DNA of 64,000 nt, from positions 12,566,501-12,630,500 of the forward strand of contig NC_021658.1 in NCBI RefSeq assembly GCF_000418325.1, read 5' to 3'. The stretch is from Sorangium cellulosum So0157-2. Lineage in GTDB: Bacteria; Myxococcota_A; Polyangia; Polyangiales; Polyangiaceae. Below, in pieces: positions 42,248 to 53,118 of this stretch. Numbering within the stretch: the stretch's first letter is position 1; the number at the start of each line of letters is the position of its first letter. The notes below the pieces were generated by a model that was not told where the DNA came from, made no database searches, and worked only from the letters and a program-made list of their open reading frames with translations. The position numbers and the translations under genes are program-made.

Positions 42248-45200
42248 GTGACCTTCTCGGCGCCTCCCGACCTCGATCAGGCGAAGGCCAGCGCCGGTGA
42301 TCACAGGCGCCGGTTCCAGGCGGGCGGGACCGTGGGCGACGGCGCCATCTATATCGAGCGCTCCGCGGACACGGAGCTCTTCGAGGCGCTGCTCGGCGGT
42401 GAGCTCTGCTATGTGCTGTCGACCCGCCAGATCGGCAAGTCCAGCCTGCGACTCCGGGTCTCGATGCGGCTCCGCGCCGAGCAGATCGAGTGCGCGAGCG
42501 TCGATCTCGGGGCGCTCGGCACCGACACCGCCACGCCCGTGGGCTGGTACCTCGGGATCGCGTCCGAGATCGCCGAGCAGCTCGGCCTGGAGCCGCCGGA
42601 CGAGTTCTGGGACGCGCACTGGCACCTCGGGCCGGTGCACTGCTGGCTGCGCTGGCTCGAGGACGTCGTGCTCGTGGAGATCTCCTCCGGGATCGTCCTG
42701 TTCATCGACGAGGTCGACGCCACCCTGTCTCTGCCGTTCTCGCGGGACGACTTCTTCGCGGCCATCCGCGCCTTCGTGAACCGGCGCGCCGAGCGCCCGG
42801 CCAACGCCCGGCTGACCTTCTGCCTGCTCGGGGTGGCGGCGCCGTCGGAGCTCGTCTCGGATCCGACGCGCACGCCGTTCAACATCGGCCGCGCGATCCG
42901 GCTCGACGACTTCACCCGCGCCGAGGTGCGGGGGTTCCGCGCCGGCCTGGAGGGGCTCGTGGCCGACCCCGACGCGGCGCTCGACGCGATCTTCGCGTGG
43001 ACCTCGGGGCACCCCTACATGACCCAGCGGCTCTGCGCGGATCTCGTCGGCGAGCGGCGCGGCCTCAGCGTCGACGAGGCCGTGGAGCGGCGCTTCCTGG
43101 GCAAGGGGCGGGCCGAGGACCCGAACCTGCGCTACGCGGAGCGGTGCCTGGAGCCGCACGGGCCCCACCGCGCCCACGCGCCGAAGCTGCTGCGGCTGTA
43201 CACGCGGCTGCTCGACGGCCACCCGGTGTCGGTCGACAGCGGCGATCCGATCCAGCTCTTGCTGCGGCTCTCGGGGCTCTGCGCCGAGCGGGCGACGGCC
43301 GCGGGCGCGCCGTGCCTCGACGTGCGAAACCGCATCTTCCGCCGCGCCTTCGACCGGGCGTGGGCCGGGTCGCGCGAGGTGGAGCGCGCCGTCACGGACC
43401 CGCTCCTGCGCTGGCTCTCGAACGGGCGGAAGGACGACTTCCTCGTGGGCGGCGCGGCGCTCGCGGAGCTCACGTCGTGGTGCGACGGGCGGGGCGACCT
43501 CTCGGCCGAGGAGCGGGCGTTTCTCACCGCCTGCGCGCGGGCCGAGGGCCAGAAGCGGTCGATGCGGCGGCTCCTCACCGTGCTCGCCGTCGCCGTCACG
43601 CTGCTCGGCGGCATGATCCTCGCGCTCCTCTGGCAGATGGGCAAGGAGGAGCAGGCGCTCGCCCGGGCGCAGCAGGACGCGCGCGAGAAGGACGCCCGGC
43701 GGCTCGCGGCCCAGTCGGCGAAGGAGCTGTCCGACGGCCTGCTGCCGCGCGCGCGCCTCCTCGCCGTGGAGGCGGGCCTCGCCGCCAGGGCGAGCGGCCG
43801 CCCCGCGGCCGCCACCGTGGTGCAGGCGCTCGGCGACGCCGTCCGGGGCCCCGCCGTCGGCCAGGAGGTGCTCACCGGCCACGGCGGCGCCGTCCACGAC
43901 GCGACCTTCAGCCCCGACGGCCGCTTCGTGGCCACCGCCTCGGCCGACGGGGCCGCGCGGCTCTTCCGCCTCGGCGCGCGCGACGCGCCGGTCCTGCTGC
44001 GCGCCCACGACCCCGGCGGGGTGGTCGCCGTCGCCTTCAACCACGACGGCAGCCGCCTGGCGACCGCATCGACCGACGGCACCGTGCGCCTGTGGCGGCC
44101 CGACGGCCGCGAGGACGGGGCGCTCCCCACACGGGACGCCGCGCCGTCCAGCGTGGCGTTCAGCCCGGATGGCAGCCGCGTCGTCGCGGGGACCACGAGC
44201 GGCGCGATCTACGTGTGGCGCCCCGGCATGGGGGACGAGCCGCCGCTCGTCGTCCCGCTGGGCGAGCGGCTCATCCGGCGCGCGGTCTTCAACCACGACG
44301 GCACCTGGATCCTGGCCACGGCCATCAGCGGGACGGTCTACGTCGTCCGCGCCGACGGGCACGGCGCCGCCGAGGCGCTGAAGGGGCTCGGGCAGGGCGT
44401 CGAGGGCGCGAGCTACAGCCCCGTGGACGCCCGCATCGCCCTCGCCGCGGGCGACGGGACGGCGCGCATCCTCGAGCCCGGCCGCCGCGAGCCCGTCGTC
44501 CTCCGCGGGCACCAGGGCTCCGTGCGCAGCGCCGCCTTCAGCGCCGACGGCACGTCGGTCGTCACCGCCTCCGCGGACGGGACGGCCCGCATCTTCCGCT
44601 GCGACGGCAAAGGCACGTCGACGGTCCTCGTGGGCCACGAGGGGGCGGTGAACAGCGCCGCCTTCAGCCGCGACGGCAGGAGCGTCGTCACCGCCTCGGA
44701 GGACGGCACCGCGCGGGTGTGGCGCCTCGAGGCGCCGGGCGAGCCGCTGCTCCTCCACGGCCACACGGGGCCGCTGACCAGCATCGCGGTGAGCCACGAC
44801 GGCAGCAAGATCGCTACCGCCGGGACGGACAAGACCGTTCGCATCTTCCGCGCCGACGGCTCGGGCGAGCCCGTCGTGCTGCGCGGGCACGAGGAGCACC
44901 TGCTCAGCGTCGACTTCAGCCCCGACGGCAGCCGCCTGGTCACCGGCTCGGCCGATCGGACGGCGCGGCTGTGGCGCGCCGACGGCAAAGGCGAGCCGGT
45001 CGTGCTCGGCACCCACGACGATCGGGTGGTGGGCGTCGCGTTCAGCCCGGACGGCACCAGGATCGTCACGACCTCGTGGAACGGCATCCTGCGCGTGTTC
45101 GAGGACGGGGTCCCGGGCGAGCCGGTGGTGCTGCGCGACGAGCGCGCGGGGCTGCTCAAGGCGGCGTTCAGCCCGGACGGCAAGAGCATCGTGGCGACGT

Positions 45201-45778
45201 CGGGGCCCAACGTGAAGGTGTGGCCCGCGGACGGTCGCGGGGCCCCGCGCGTCCTCGCCTCGGGGTACGAGGACCGCGCGATCGCGGCGCTGGCGGTGAG
45301 CCCGGACGGCAGCCACATCGCGATCGCGGCCCTCGACGACGCCGTGCGGCTGCTCCGCGCCGACGGCCAGGGCCAGCCGCTCGTCCTGAGCGGCCTTGGC
45401 ACCTCCGTCCGGACCGTGTCGTTCAGCAGCGACAGCGCGCGCGTGGTGGCCGTGTCGAGCGACGGCGTCGCGCGGGTGCTCCCCGTCGACGGGCAGGGCG
45501 AGCCGATCACGCTCCGGGCCGAGGGCGTCACGCTGACGGACGCGGTGTTCAGCCCCGACGCGACCCGCGTGGTGACCGCCGCCAACGACGGCGCGGCGCG
45601 CGTCTTCACGATCGCGGCCGAGCCGCTGCTGATGCGCGCGTGCGCCTACGCCGGGCGCAATTTCACGCGCGAGGAGTGGGCGCTGCTCATGCCCGACATC
45701 GCCTACCGCGTCACCTGCCCCGAGTGGCCGGGCGCGCCCGAGCCGGACGCCGGCGCCGCGCCGCGCCGCGACCGATAG
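42248..45778 (+). CDS. Membrane AAA-like ATPase with 14 WD40 repeats
   Basis: A 1176-residue protein starting at GTG 42248. Residues 25-420 form an AAA_35-like domain of the type often linked to WD40 in cyanobacteria and myxobacteria: GGTVGDGAIYIER, P-loop TRQIGKSSL (59-67), Walker B IVLFIDEVDATL, and WTSGHPYMTQRL. A membrane helix follows at about 443-463 (LTVLAVAVTLLGGMILALLW) with a charged coiled coil after it. From about residue 540 there are 14 WD40-like units (FSPDGSRLVTGSADRTARLW and relatives), enough for two seven-bladed propellers. If the ATPase domain is inside the cell, the propellers lie in the periplasm. It is the first gene of the kinase/HD-GYP/lipoprotein operon. Confidence 0.9.
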   Translation: MTFSAPPDLDQAKASAGDHRRRFQAGGTVGDGAIYIERSADTELFEALLGGELCYVLSTRQIGKSSLRLRVSMRLRAEQIECASVDLGALGTDTATPVGWYLGIASEIAEQLGLEPPDEFWDAHWHLGPVHCWLRWLEDVVLVEISSGIVLFIDEVDATLSLPFSRDDFFAAIRAFVNRRAERPANARLTFCLLGVAAPSELVSDPTRTPFNIGRAIRLDDFTRAEVRGFRAGLEGLVADPDAALDAIFAWTSGHPYMTQRLCADLVGERRGLSVDEAVERRFLGKGRAEDPNLRYAERCLEPHGPHRAHAPKLLRLYTRLLDGHPVSVDSGDPIQLLLRLSGLCAERATAAGAPCLDVRNRIFRRAFDRAWAGSREVERAVTDPLLRWLSNGRKDDFLVGGAALAELTSWCDGRGDLSAEERAFLTACARAEGQKRSMRRLLTVLAVAVTLLGGMILALLWQMGKEEQALARAQQDAREKDARRLAAQSAKELSDGLLPRARLLAVEAGLAARASGRPAAATVVQALGDAVRGPAVGQEVLTGHGGAVHDATFSPDGRFVATASADGAARLFRLGARDAPVLLRAHDPGGVVAVAFNHDGSRLATASTDGTVRLWRPDGREDGALPTRDAAPSSVAFSPDGSRVVAGTTSGAIYVWRPGMGDEPPLVVPLGERLIRRAVFNHDGTWILATAISGTVYVVRADGHGAAEALKGLGQGVEGASYSPVDARIALAAGDGTARILEPGRREPVVLRGHQGSVRSAAFSADGTSVVTASADGTARIFRCDGKGTSTVLVGHEGAVNSAAFSRDGRSVVTASEDGTARVWRLEAPGEPLLLHGHTGPLTSIAVSHDGSKIATAGTDKTVRIFRADGSGEPVVLRGHEEHLLSVDFSPDGSRLVTGSADRTARLWRADGKGEPVVLGTHDDRVVGVAFSPDGTRIVTTSWNGILRVFEDGVPGEPVVLRDERAGLLKAAFSPDGKSIVATSGPNVKVWPADGRGAPRVLASGYEDRAIAALAVSPDGSHIAIAALDDAVRLLRADGQGQPLVLSGLGTSVRTVSFSSDSARVVAVSSDGVARVLPVDGQGEPITLRAEGVTLTDAVFSPDATRVVTAANDGAARVFTIAAEPLLMRACAYAGRNFTREEWALLMPDIAYRVTCPEWPGAPEPDAGAAPRRDR

Positions 45779-45856
45779 CCAGTGCGCTGAAGCGGCGATC
45801 GCCCGAGCCGGACGCCGGCGCCGCGCCGCGCCCGAGAGAGACAGTGCGCTGAAGCG
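45735..45856 (+). repeat. Imperfect direct duplication at the 3' end of the WD40 gene
   Basis: Two copies of a roughly 60-bp segment follow each other. Each contains CGCCCGAGCCGGACGCCGGC... and ends AGTGCGCTGAAGCG. The first copy includes the last codons and stop of the WD40 gene; the second lies in the 314-base gap 45779-46092. The rest of that gap holds no recognised gene and presumably carries leader or promoter sequence for the kinase gene. Confidence 0.6.
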
Positions 45857-46092
45857 CGCGACCGTCGGTGGCTGTCCGGCGCTGTCCGGCGTCGGCCGAT
45901 ATCGTCCGTCGCGGGTCGCGCGCGTGCGTCGCACGCAGCCTCGCTGCCACCTTACGAACGCCTCTCCCACCTTTGTTCGGTGGGGGCGGACGAGCGTGTC
46001 CTGGTTCGCGCTTCACCGGGAACCATGTATGCTCGGCCTGGTTTACTCGCCTTCTGCCGCGCACGGCGCGGCCTCTGTCCGCCGCCCGGTCT

Positions 46093-49000
46093 ATGGCCCC
46101 GCTCGACCCGCACGCCGAGGAGCCGAACCTCGTAGATACCGCCGCTGCGCGGATCGGGACGGCCCTGAACGCCAAGTGGCGGCTCGACGACCTGCTCGGG
46201 GTCGGCGGCATGGGCGCGGTGTTCGCGGCGACCCACCGCCGGGGCTCGCGCGCCGCGGTGAAGGTCCTTCACATCGAGTTCGCCCGCAACGCAGAGCTGC
46301 GCGACCGCTTCCTGCGCGAGGGCAAGATCGCGAACCGGGTCGACCACCCGGCGCGCGTGGCCGTGGTCGAGGACGACCTCAGCGATCGCGGGGAGCCGTT
46401 CCTCGTCATGGAGCTGCTCGCGGGCACCACCCTCCAGCGGCTCGCGAGCAACCACGGCGGCACGCTGGCCCTCGCGCAGGTGCTGCCCGTGTTCGACGTC
46501 GTGCTCGACCTGCTCGACAAGTGCCACTCGATCGGCATCGTCCACCGCGACATCAAGCCGGCGAACATCTTCGTCACGAGCGCCGGCCACGTGAAGGTCC
46601 TCGACTTCGGCATCGCCCGCATGCGCGACCCGGAGCGGCAGGCGACGCGCGCGGGGCTCACGTTCGGCACGCCGGCGTTCATGTCGCCCGAGCAGGCGAT
46701 GGGGGTGTCCGGCATCGACGGCCGGTCGGATCTCTGGTCGGTCGGCGCGTGCCTGTTCACCCTGCTGTCGGGCAAGCGGCTCAACCGCGGCCGCAGCGAG
46801 TCCGAGTCGTATTTCCTCGCGGCGACGCAGACCGCGCCGTCGATCGCGACCGAGGTCCCCGACCTGCCGGTCGAGATCGTGGCGTTCGTCGACAAGGCGC
46901 TCGCGTTCGAGCGCGGGAGCCGCTTCCAGAGCGCCGGCGCGATGCGCGCCGAGCTCCGCCGGCTGACCGCCGCGAACGCCGCCGGCCAGCTGACCCCCTC
47001 GCGCGAGAAGAAGGCGCCGCGCGTGCTCGTCCGCGGCAACGACGCCATCGACGAGGACCCGGATCCGCAGCCTTCGTCCCTCGTCGAGCAGACCTGCCAG
47101 CGGCTCGTCGGCGTCTGGAAGCAGCTCGCGCTGGTGCTCAGCAACATCCGCCAGTACGGGTGGAACCACCCGCATGTGAACAAGGGGATCCACTTCGCGT
47201 TCGACGAGATCACGCGCACGCTGTCGCAGAACCCGCTCGGCGTCCGCTGGGAGGTCACCCCGAACGCGTTCACCTCGGGCGGCCAGCCGATCTGGCAGCC
47301 CGACAGGCCGCCGTTCGATCGCATCCCTTACCAGCTCTTCGCCGACGGCGTCCGGAAGATCCAGATCAAGGCCGGCATCACCGAGGCCGAGCTCCGCGAC
47401 TTCGCCGCCATCCTGCTCCGCGACCAGAGCTTCGGCATCGGCGAGGACGACGACGCGGTGACGGCGCTCTGGGACCGCCGCTTCGAGCACATCGCCTACA
47501 TGGCGATCGATCAGTTCGCCGAGGGCGACGCCGATCCCGAGGATTTCGAGGAGCAGTGCCGCGAGATCGCGATCGGGGCGCGCGCGCTCGCGCAGATCGA
47601 GAGCCTCTGGGACGAGAGCTCGCTCGCGGGCAGGGCGCTCCAGCGGAACGTCGAGGCCGCGCTCGCCGAGACGGGCGCGGCGGCCTCGGCGCTCGCCGTC
47701 GACCCGCTCACCCGGAGCACCCTCGGCGCCCAGATCGCGCTGCCGTCGGAGCAGTGGACCGAGCGGTACATGGAGGCGTTCGTCGACGGCTACGTCGACG
47801 CCGTGAGGCACGGCGACGCCGATCGCATGACCGGGGCGCTCACCGCGTGGACCGCCGACCAGATCGTCCTGCACAGCTACGAGCTCGCCTTCGAGGTGCA
47901 GACGATGCTCCGGCGCGCGTTCTCCACGCGGATCGAGGGCGTCCAGCGCGGCGCGGCCGGCGCGGCCAGCAGCCGGCAGCTCGCCGCCACGCCGCAGCTC
48001 TCGCCGCGCGCGATCGACCGGGCGCTCGCGCAGTCGATGTTCCCGGTCGAGGCGCTGAAGGCGATCCTCGACGACCTCGCGACGACCCACCCGGAGGAGC
48101 CGGCGGCGAGCGGGGCGCGGCGCAGCCCGGCGCGGCGCGGGGCGCGGCGCAGCCCGGCGCGGCGCGGGGCGCGGCGCAGCCCGGCGCGGCGCGGGGCGCG
48201 GCGCAGCCCGGCGCGGCGCGGGGCGCGGCGCAGCCCGGCGCGGCGCGGGGCGCGGCGCAGCCCGGCGCGGGCCGGAGCCTCGTGCCGCTCGACCCGGCGA
48301 TCGTCGAGGGGCTGGCCCACGCGCTCGACGCGCTCGACGACGGCGCGCTCTTCGGCGCGGCGTGCCAGTGCCACGGCGCCGCGCAGTCCGAGCGCCTGCG
48401 CGAGGTCCTGTTCGCGTACATGCGGCGGTGGGCGCCGGGCCGCGAGGCCGAGCTCGGCGACCTGCTCTCGCGCGCGCCGGCCCCCCTCGCCCTCACGACC
48501 ATCCAGCTGCTCGCGCAGCTCAAGACCCCCGAGGCGCTCGCCGCGCTGGAGGCCGGCTTCGCGAGCCCGCACGTCGAGGTGCGCATCAGCGCGCTCGCCG
48601 AGCTCCCCGACGCCGCGGGCGGCGACGGCGCGAGCGGCCCGGGCTCCGCCGCCGAGCGCGTCCGAGAGGAGCTCCAGAAGCTGCTCGACGATCCCGCGCC
48701 GCCGGTGCGCCGCGAGGCGCTGCGCCTCATCGGCAAGCTCGGCGTCCTCGCCGCGGGCCCGACGCTCGTGCGGCGGATCATCGCGCCGTCGTTCCACGAC
48801 CTGCCGGGCTCGGAGCGGCGGCAGTGGCTCGAGACCGTCGCGCAGCTGAACCCCGCGCGGGCCGAGAAGCTCGCGATCGAGCTGCTCGAGAAGCGCCAGC
48901 TCATCCCGTCCGAGGCGATCGAGCAGACCCGCGAGCTGGCCGCGCACTTCCTCTGCCAGGCGCGGAGCTACGAGGCGCTCCGCGCGGTCAAGGAGGCCAC

Positions 49001-49676
49001 CAAGCCGCGCTGGTGGAACACCCCGCCGGTGCGCGACGCCGCCGCCCGCGCCGCGGTCGCGATCGCCGCGCGCCTCGTCGCGCCGACCCGCCCGAGCGAG
49101 CGCCCGCCGGCGCAGGCGTCGCTGCCGTCGCCGCCCGCCCCCGAGGCGAGCGCGCCGCCCTCCCGCGCCGCGCGCTCCTACTCGCCGGTCTCGGTCCGGC
49201 GCGTGAGCCCGGGCGGTCCGCTCGGCCTGCCCGACCAGCTCGAGCCGTGGAGCACCCCGCGCCCGGGCTCCGCCGGCCCGTACGGCGGCGGCGACGCCGG
49301 CCGGCCCGCGTACCGGCCGCCGATGGTCTCGCCGGTGCCCTCCTCGACCAGCGCCGCCTCGGCGCCCCCCAACTCGGTGCCGTTCAGCAGGCGCGGCCCG
49401 CCGCCGTCCTCCGCCGCCGCGGCGTCCACCCCGACCGCCGCGCCGCCCCCGATGCCGCCGTCGATGCCGCGCCCGGCCCCGCCGCCGCGGTCCCCCGCCC
49501 CGCCGTCGGGCCCCAGCGCTCCGCCGTACAGCGTGCGGCAGGGCCCCGCGTCGTTCCAGCTCGGCCCGTCGGCCCGTCCGGCGCCGGCGCCGGCGATCGA
49601 GCCCGCGCCGATGAGCGGGGTGCCGTCGACGAAGCCGGCGCCGTCGCCGTCGCCCCGGGGCGGGAGGAAGCCGTGA
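46093..49676 (+). CDS. Ser/Thr protein kinase with HEAT-like C-terminal half (apparent frameshift)
   Basis: Residues 30-290 are a bacterial (Hanks-type) Ser/Thr kinase: GVGGMGAV (36-43), Lys57 in AVKVLH, HRDIKPAN (His150), DFGIAR (about 171) and GTPAFMSPEQ. A long helical region follows (QYGWNHPHVNKGIHFAFDE, GVRWEVTPNAFTSGG, HIAYMAIDQFAEGD), matching proteins of unknown function in this lineage. The kinase frame continues only into Arg-rich low complexity after a 27-bp repeat, with a stop at 48849. The HEAT-like part (LVPLDPAIVEGLAHAL, HVEVRISALAELP, VRREALRLIGKLG) and a Pro-rich tail are in another frame ending at 49676. An intact protein needs one frame change at about 48095-48275. The stop overlaps the next gene's GTG start. 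Confidence 0.75.
48112..48273 (+). repeat. Six exact 27-bp tandem units inside the kinase gene
   Basis: The unit begins GGGGCGCGGCGCAGCCCGGC and is 27 bases long, so copy number does not alter the frame. It is open in at least two frames, giving GARRSPARR in the kinase frame and GAAQPGAAR in the frame of the downstream domain. The last unit diverges at its final bases. Confidence 0.9.
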
Positions 49677-52600
49677 GCGAGGAGAAGGCCAACCTCCACG
49701 AGAGCACCGGCGACATGGCGATCTCGGGCGTGAAGGCCGACGGCCGGCGCCGCGCGGCGCTCGGCCTGGTGCAGATGATCTACCGGCTCGCGAAGGCGTG
49801 CCTCCTGCACAGCGACTCGAACCAGGCGGTGCTGTCGCTCGTCCCGTCGGCGATCGACAGCATCGTCCAGTTCTGCGAGCTGTCGGGGAGCGAGGCCGCG
49901 ACGCTGGTGTTCGCGGGCAACACGCTCTTCATCAACGGCCAGATGCTCCGCGCCTCGCGCGAGACGTACGAGATCGCCCTGGAGCTCGGCAGCTTCTTCG
50001 AGGCCTGCGACGTCTCGGAGCTCGTGCTCGACAAGACGGCCCGCCGCGCCGAGCTCGCCGCCTTCGCCCGCCTCCTCGCCGACGCGCAGCGCGACCGCAG
50101 CATCGCCGCGCGGCTGCTCCAGTCGAGCCTGCGCGGCGTCCGGGTCCGCAAGCTCACGAACCCCTTCCCCGCCGGCGCCATCGAGGGCGACGGCACCCGC
50201 ATCGGCCGCATCAGCCGCACCTACGCCGCGGCGATCCTCGTGATGCGCGGGTTCTACGCGGCGCTGCGCTCGTCGGAGCCGACGCTGCCGCAGCGGGTGA
50301 AGCGGGTCGCGCAGAAGCTCGTCGCCGCGGCCGAGGAGGACGCGCGCCTCTTGCTCTCGGTCGCCGCGGGCAAGGTCGCCGACCCGGACGAGGCGGGCCT
50401 CTGCGTGTCGACGGCGATCGTCGCGCTGGGGATCGCGCGCCAGCTCACGACGGACCGGCGGATGCTCGGGAGCCTCGTCACGGCGGCGCTCCTCTACGAC
50501 GTGGGCAGGCTGCGGCTCACGGGGGCGCTCGCGGGCTCGGCCGGCGGCGAGGAGCTGGCCGGGCGCTCGCTGCTCGAGCGCAGCCTGAGCGACGACGAGA
50601 AGGAGCGGCTGCCCGCGAGCGCGGCGGTCATGCTGACGGCGCTCGGCAAGCTGCACGCGCCGTCGATCACGCGCACGGTGATCGCCTACGAGGCGCTCGC
50701 GCTGCGGCCGGGCGGCCGGCAGGGCCCGCTCTACGGCGGCCGGCGCAGCCCCACGGTGCTCGCGCGGATCCTCGCCGCCGCCCGCCAGTTCACCGAGCTC
50801 CGGGCCGCGCCGTTCCCGTCGCTCGAGGGCGCGTCGGGCGGCGGCGCGTCGCTCGACGCCGTGCTCCAGCGCATGGTCTCGGGCGCCGAGAGCGCGACCG
50901 ATCGGGCGATCGGCAAGCTGCTCATCGGCGCGCTCGGCATCATCCCGACGGGGACGTTCGTGCAGCTGAGCACCGGCGAGCTCGGGGTCGTGCTCGCGAC
51001 GCCGTCGTCGCCGGCGCACTTCGCGCAGCCGCCGGTGCGCATCCTGTTCGACGAGCAGGGTCACCTCGTCGGCGCGCCGTTCGACGTCGATCTGTCGCTG
51101 CGGGCGCCGGGCGCGGAGCCGTGCTTCATCGTCCGGCCGGTCGAGGTGGAGCCGCACCACGAGCGGGCGATCCGCGCCGCGTTCGGCTTCCGCTCGGGGC
51201 GGGGCGCGGCGGGCGTGGAGTCGCGCGGGGCCGGGGCGCCGCCGCTCCTCGTCGGCGACGAGGTCCCGGCGACCGAGCCTGGCGACACGCTCGCGCCGCG
51301 CGCGGTGCGGCCGGCGGAGGAGGGCGCGCGCTCGTCGCAGGGGCGCAAGGACGCCGCGTGGCTCGGCCGGCCGCTCGCTGGCTCGGCGCAGGCCGCGTCG
51401 TCGCCGACCAGCGTGCGGCCCCGGCAGCCTGCGCCGGCGGATCGCCCGGCGCCGGCCGAGCGGGGTCGCGACGAGAACCTCATCTCGACGCAGCCGCCTC
51501 CCTCGACGGCGGCGGCGCGCGCGGCCAGGCGAGCTCCGGCTCGGGGTCCCCCCGGCTGCCGCGGGACTCGCGGCCGTTCGGGCCGGTCGCGTCGACGAGG
51601 TACTCCGTGCCGGCGCCCGAGCCGACGCGCCCGTCGCGGCGGATGGAGCGCCGGGAGGACGCGCCCCCGCGGGATCCGGGCGTGGGCCAGCTGCCGACGA
51701 TCGGCCCGCCGGCGGGGTTTCCGATCTCGCGGAGGTCGGCCGAGCTGCGGCTCGGCCCGCCGTCGCGCCGGTCGGATTCCCGAGTGGATCCGGAGGATTG
51801 GGACTGGGACGACGAGCTGCCGACCATCGATCCGCCGCCCCCGCCGCCGCCGCCGACGTCGCGGAGCCCCTCCTTCCCGCCCGAGCCCATGCCCAGCGTC
51901 GCGCCCGAGCGGGCGCCCAGCGTCGCGCCGGTCCGCGCGCCCAGCAACGCGCCGGGACAGGCGCCCAGCAACGCGCCGGGCCGCGCGTCCAGCAACGCGC
52001 CGGGACAGGCGCCCAGCAACGCGCCGGGCCGCGCGTCCAGCAACGCGCCGGGACAGGCGCCCAGCAACGCGCCGGGCCGCGCGTCCAGCAACGCGCCGGG
52101 ACAGGCGCCCAGCAACGCGCCGGGCCGCGCGTCCAGCAACGCGCCGGGACAGGCGCCCAGCAACGCGCCGGGCCGCGCGTCCAGCAACGCGCCGGGACAG
52201 GCGCCCAGCAACGCGCCGGGCCGCGCGTCCAGCAACGCGCCGGGACAGGCGCCCAGCAACGCGCCGGGCCGCGCGTCCAGCCACGCGCTGGAGCGGACGT
52301 CCACCCATGCGCTGGAGCGCGCGTCGAGCCACACGCTCGACCGAGCCCCCGGGTACGCCTCGGACCGCGCGTCGAGCCACACGCTCGACCGAGCCCCCGG
52401 GTACGCGCCCGACCGCGCGTCGAGCCACACGCTCGACCGAGCCCCCGGGTACGCCTCGGACCGCGCGTCGAGCCACACGCTCGACCGAGCCCCCGGGTAC
52501 GCCTCGGACCGCGCGTCGAGCCACACGCTCGACCGAGCCCCCGGGTACGCCTCGGACCGCGCGTCGAGCCACACGCTCGACCGAGCCCCCGGGTACGCGC

Positions 52601-53118
52601 CCGACCGTCCGTCCAGCCATGCGCTGGATCGTGCTGCTCCCAGCTACGCGCCGGAGCCTGTCCCGACCGAGCGGAACGCGCCGCGGAGGTTCTCCAGCAG
52701 CGCCGGCTCCGTCCCGAGCCTGGAGGAGGCGGACCTGACCTGGACCGACGAGCTGCCGACGCTCGATCCCCCGCCGCCGCCGAGCACGGAGGAGCTCGAG
52801 CGCGACCGGCTGCTCGCGGCCTACCTGGCCGAGCGCACGCCGTTCCCGCAGGCGGGGCTGCTCGAGGGGAGCGCGGCGTCCGTCGGACCGCCGGGGCCGG
52901 CCCCCGGCGGACCGCCGGGGCCGGCCGAGCCGGAGGCGGCCGGCCCGTGGCGTGGCGGCGCGCCGTCCCAGCCTGCGGCGCCCGACTCGCGCGCGGCGCC
53001 GCCGATCAGCTCGAGCTCCTTCGGCGCCACGAGGCGCCCGCCCCGCGCGCCCATCCCGCGGGAGGAGCCGGAGGACGACGAGGGCCCTCCGCCGGCGCCG
53101 GAGCGGCGGGATCGATGA
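49673..53118 (+). CDS. Degenerate HD-GYP-like protein with long Pro/Ala repeat tail (apparent frameshift)
   Basis: It starts at GTG 49673, sharing GTGA with the kinase stop. The first 500 or so residues resemble an HD-GYP phosphodiesterase fold, but key ligands are missing: LLYDVGRL stands where LLHDIGKL is expected, and YEALAL where HHE is expected. SPTVLARILAAARQFTELR matches the helix after the GYP motif. It is probably non-catalytic, acting as a binding or scaffold protein. After DENLISTQPPPSTAAARA the frame becomes Arg-rich noise, while a second frame continues with GQASSGSGSPRLPRDSRP, two DWDDELPTIDPP-type acidic motifs, and long repeats, ending at 53118. One frame change near 51500-51535 would unite them. 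Confidence 0.7.
51937..52608 (+). repeat. Two blocks of 48-bp coding repeats
   Basis: Block 1 (51937-52272) has seven 48-bp units encoding APSNAPGQ or ASSNAPGQ alternating with APSNAPGR. Two linking octapeptides follow (ASSHALER, TSTHALER). Block 2 (52321-52608) has six 48-bp units encoding ASSHTLDR plus APGYASDR or APGYAPDR. Both are built from octapeptides in the frame of the HD-GYP-like protein's C-terminal half. The near identity of units indicates recent expansion. Confidence 0.92.

Noticed and set aside
42188..45970. A 1260-codon minus-strand frame covering the WD40 gene
   Set aside because: It is an antisense shadow of a high-G+C gene. The plus strand has clear ATPase and WD40 motifs, while the antisense product is Arg/His/Ala-rich with none.
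48095..51535. Programmed ribosomal frameshifting in the kinase and HD-GYP-like genes
   Set aside because: No slippery heptamer with a following structure was identified at either site. An indel or sequencing error in G+C-rich repeats is the simpler reading.
51061..52620. Very long minus-strand reading frames opposite the HD-GYP-like gene
   Set aside because: They are mirror images of the 48-bp repeats, which are open in several frames. There is no start context or domain, and the plus-strand frame carries the conserved parts.
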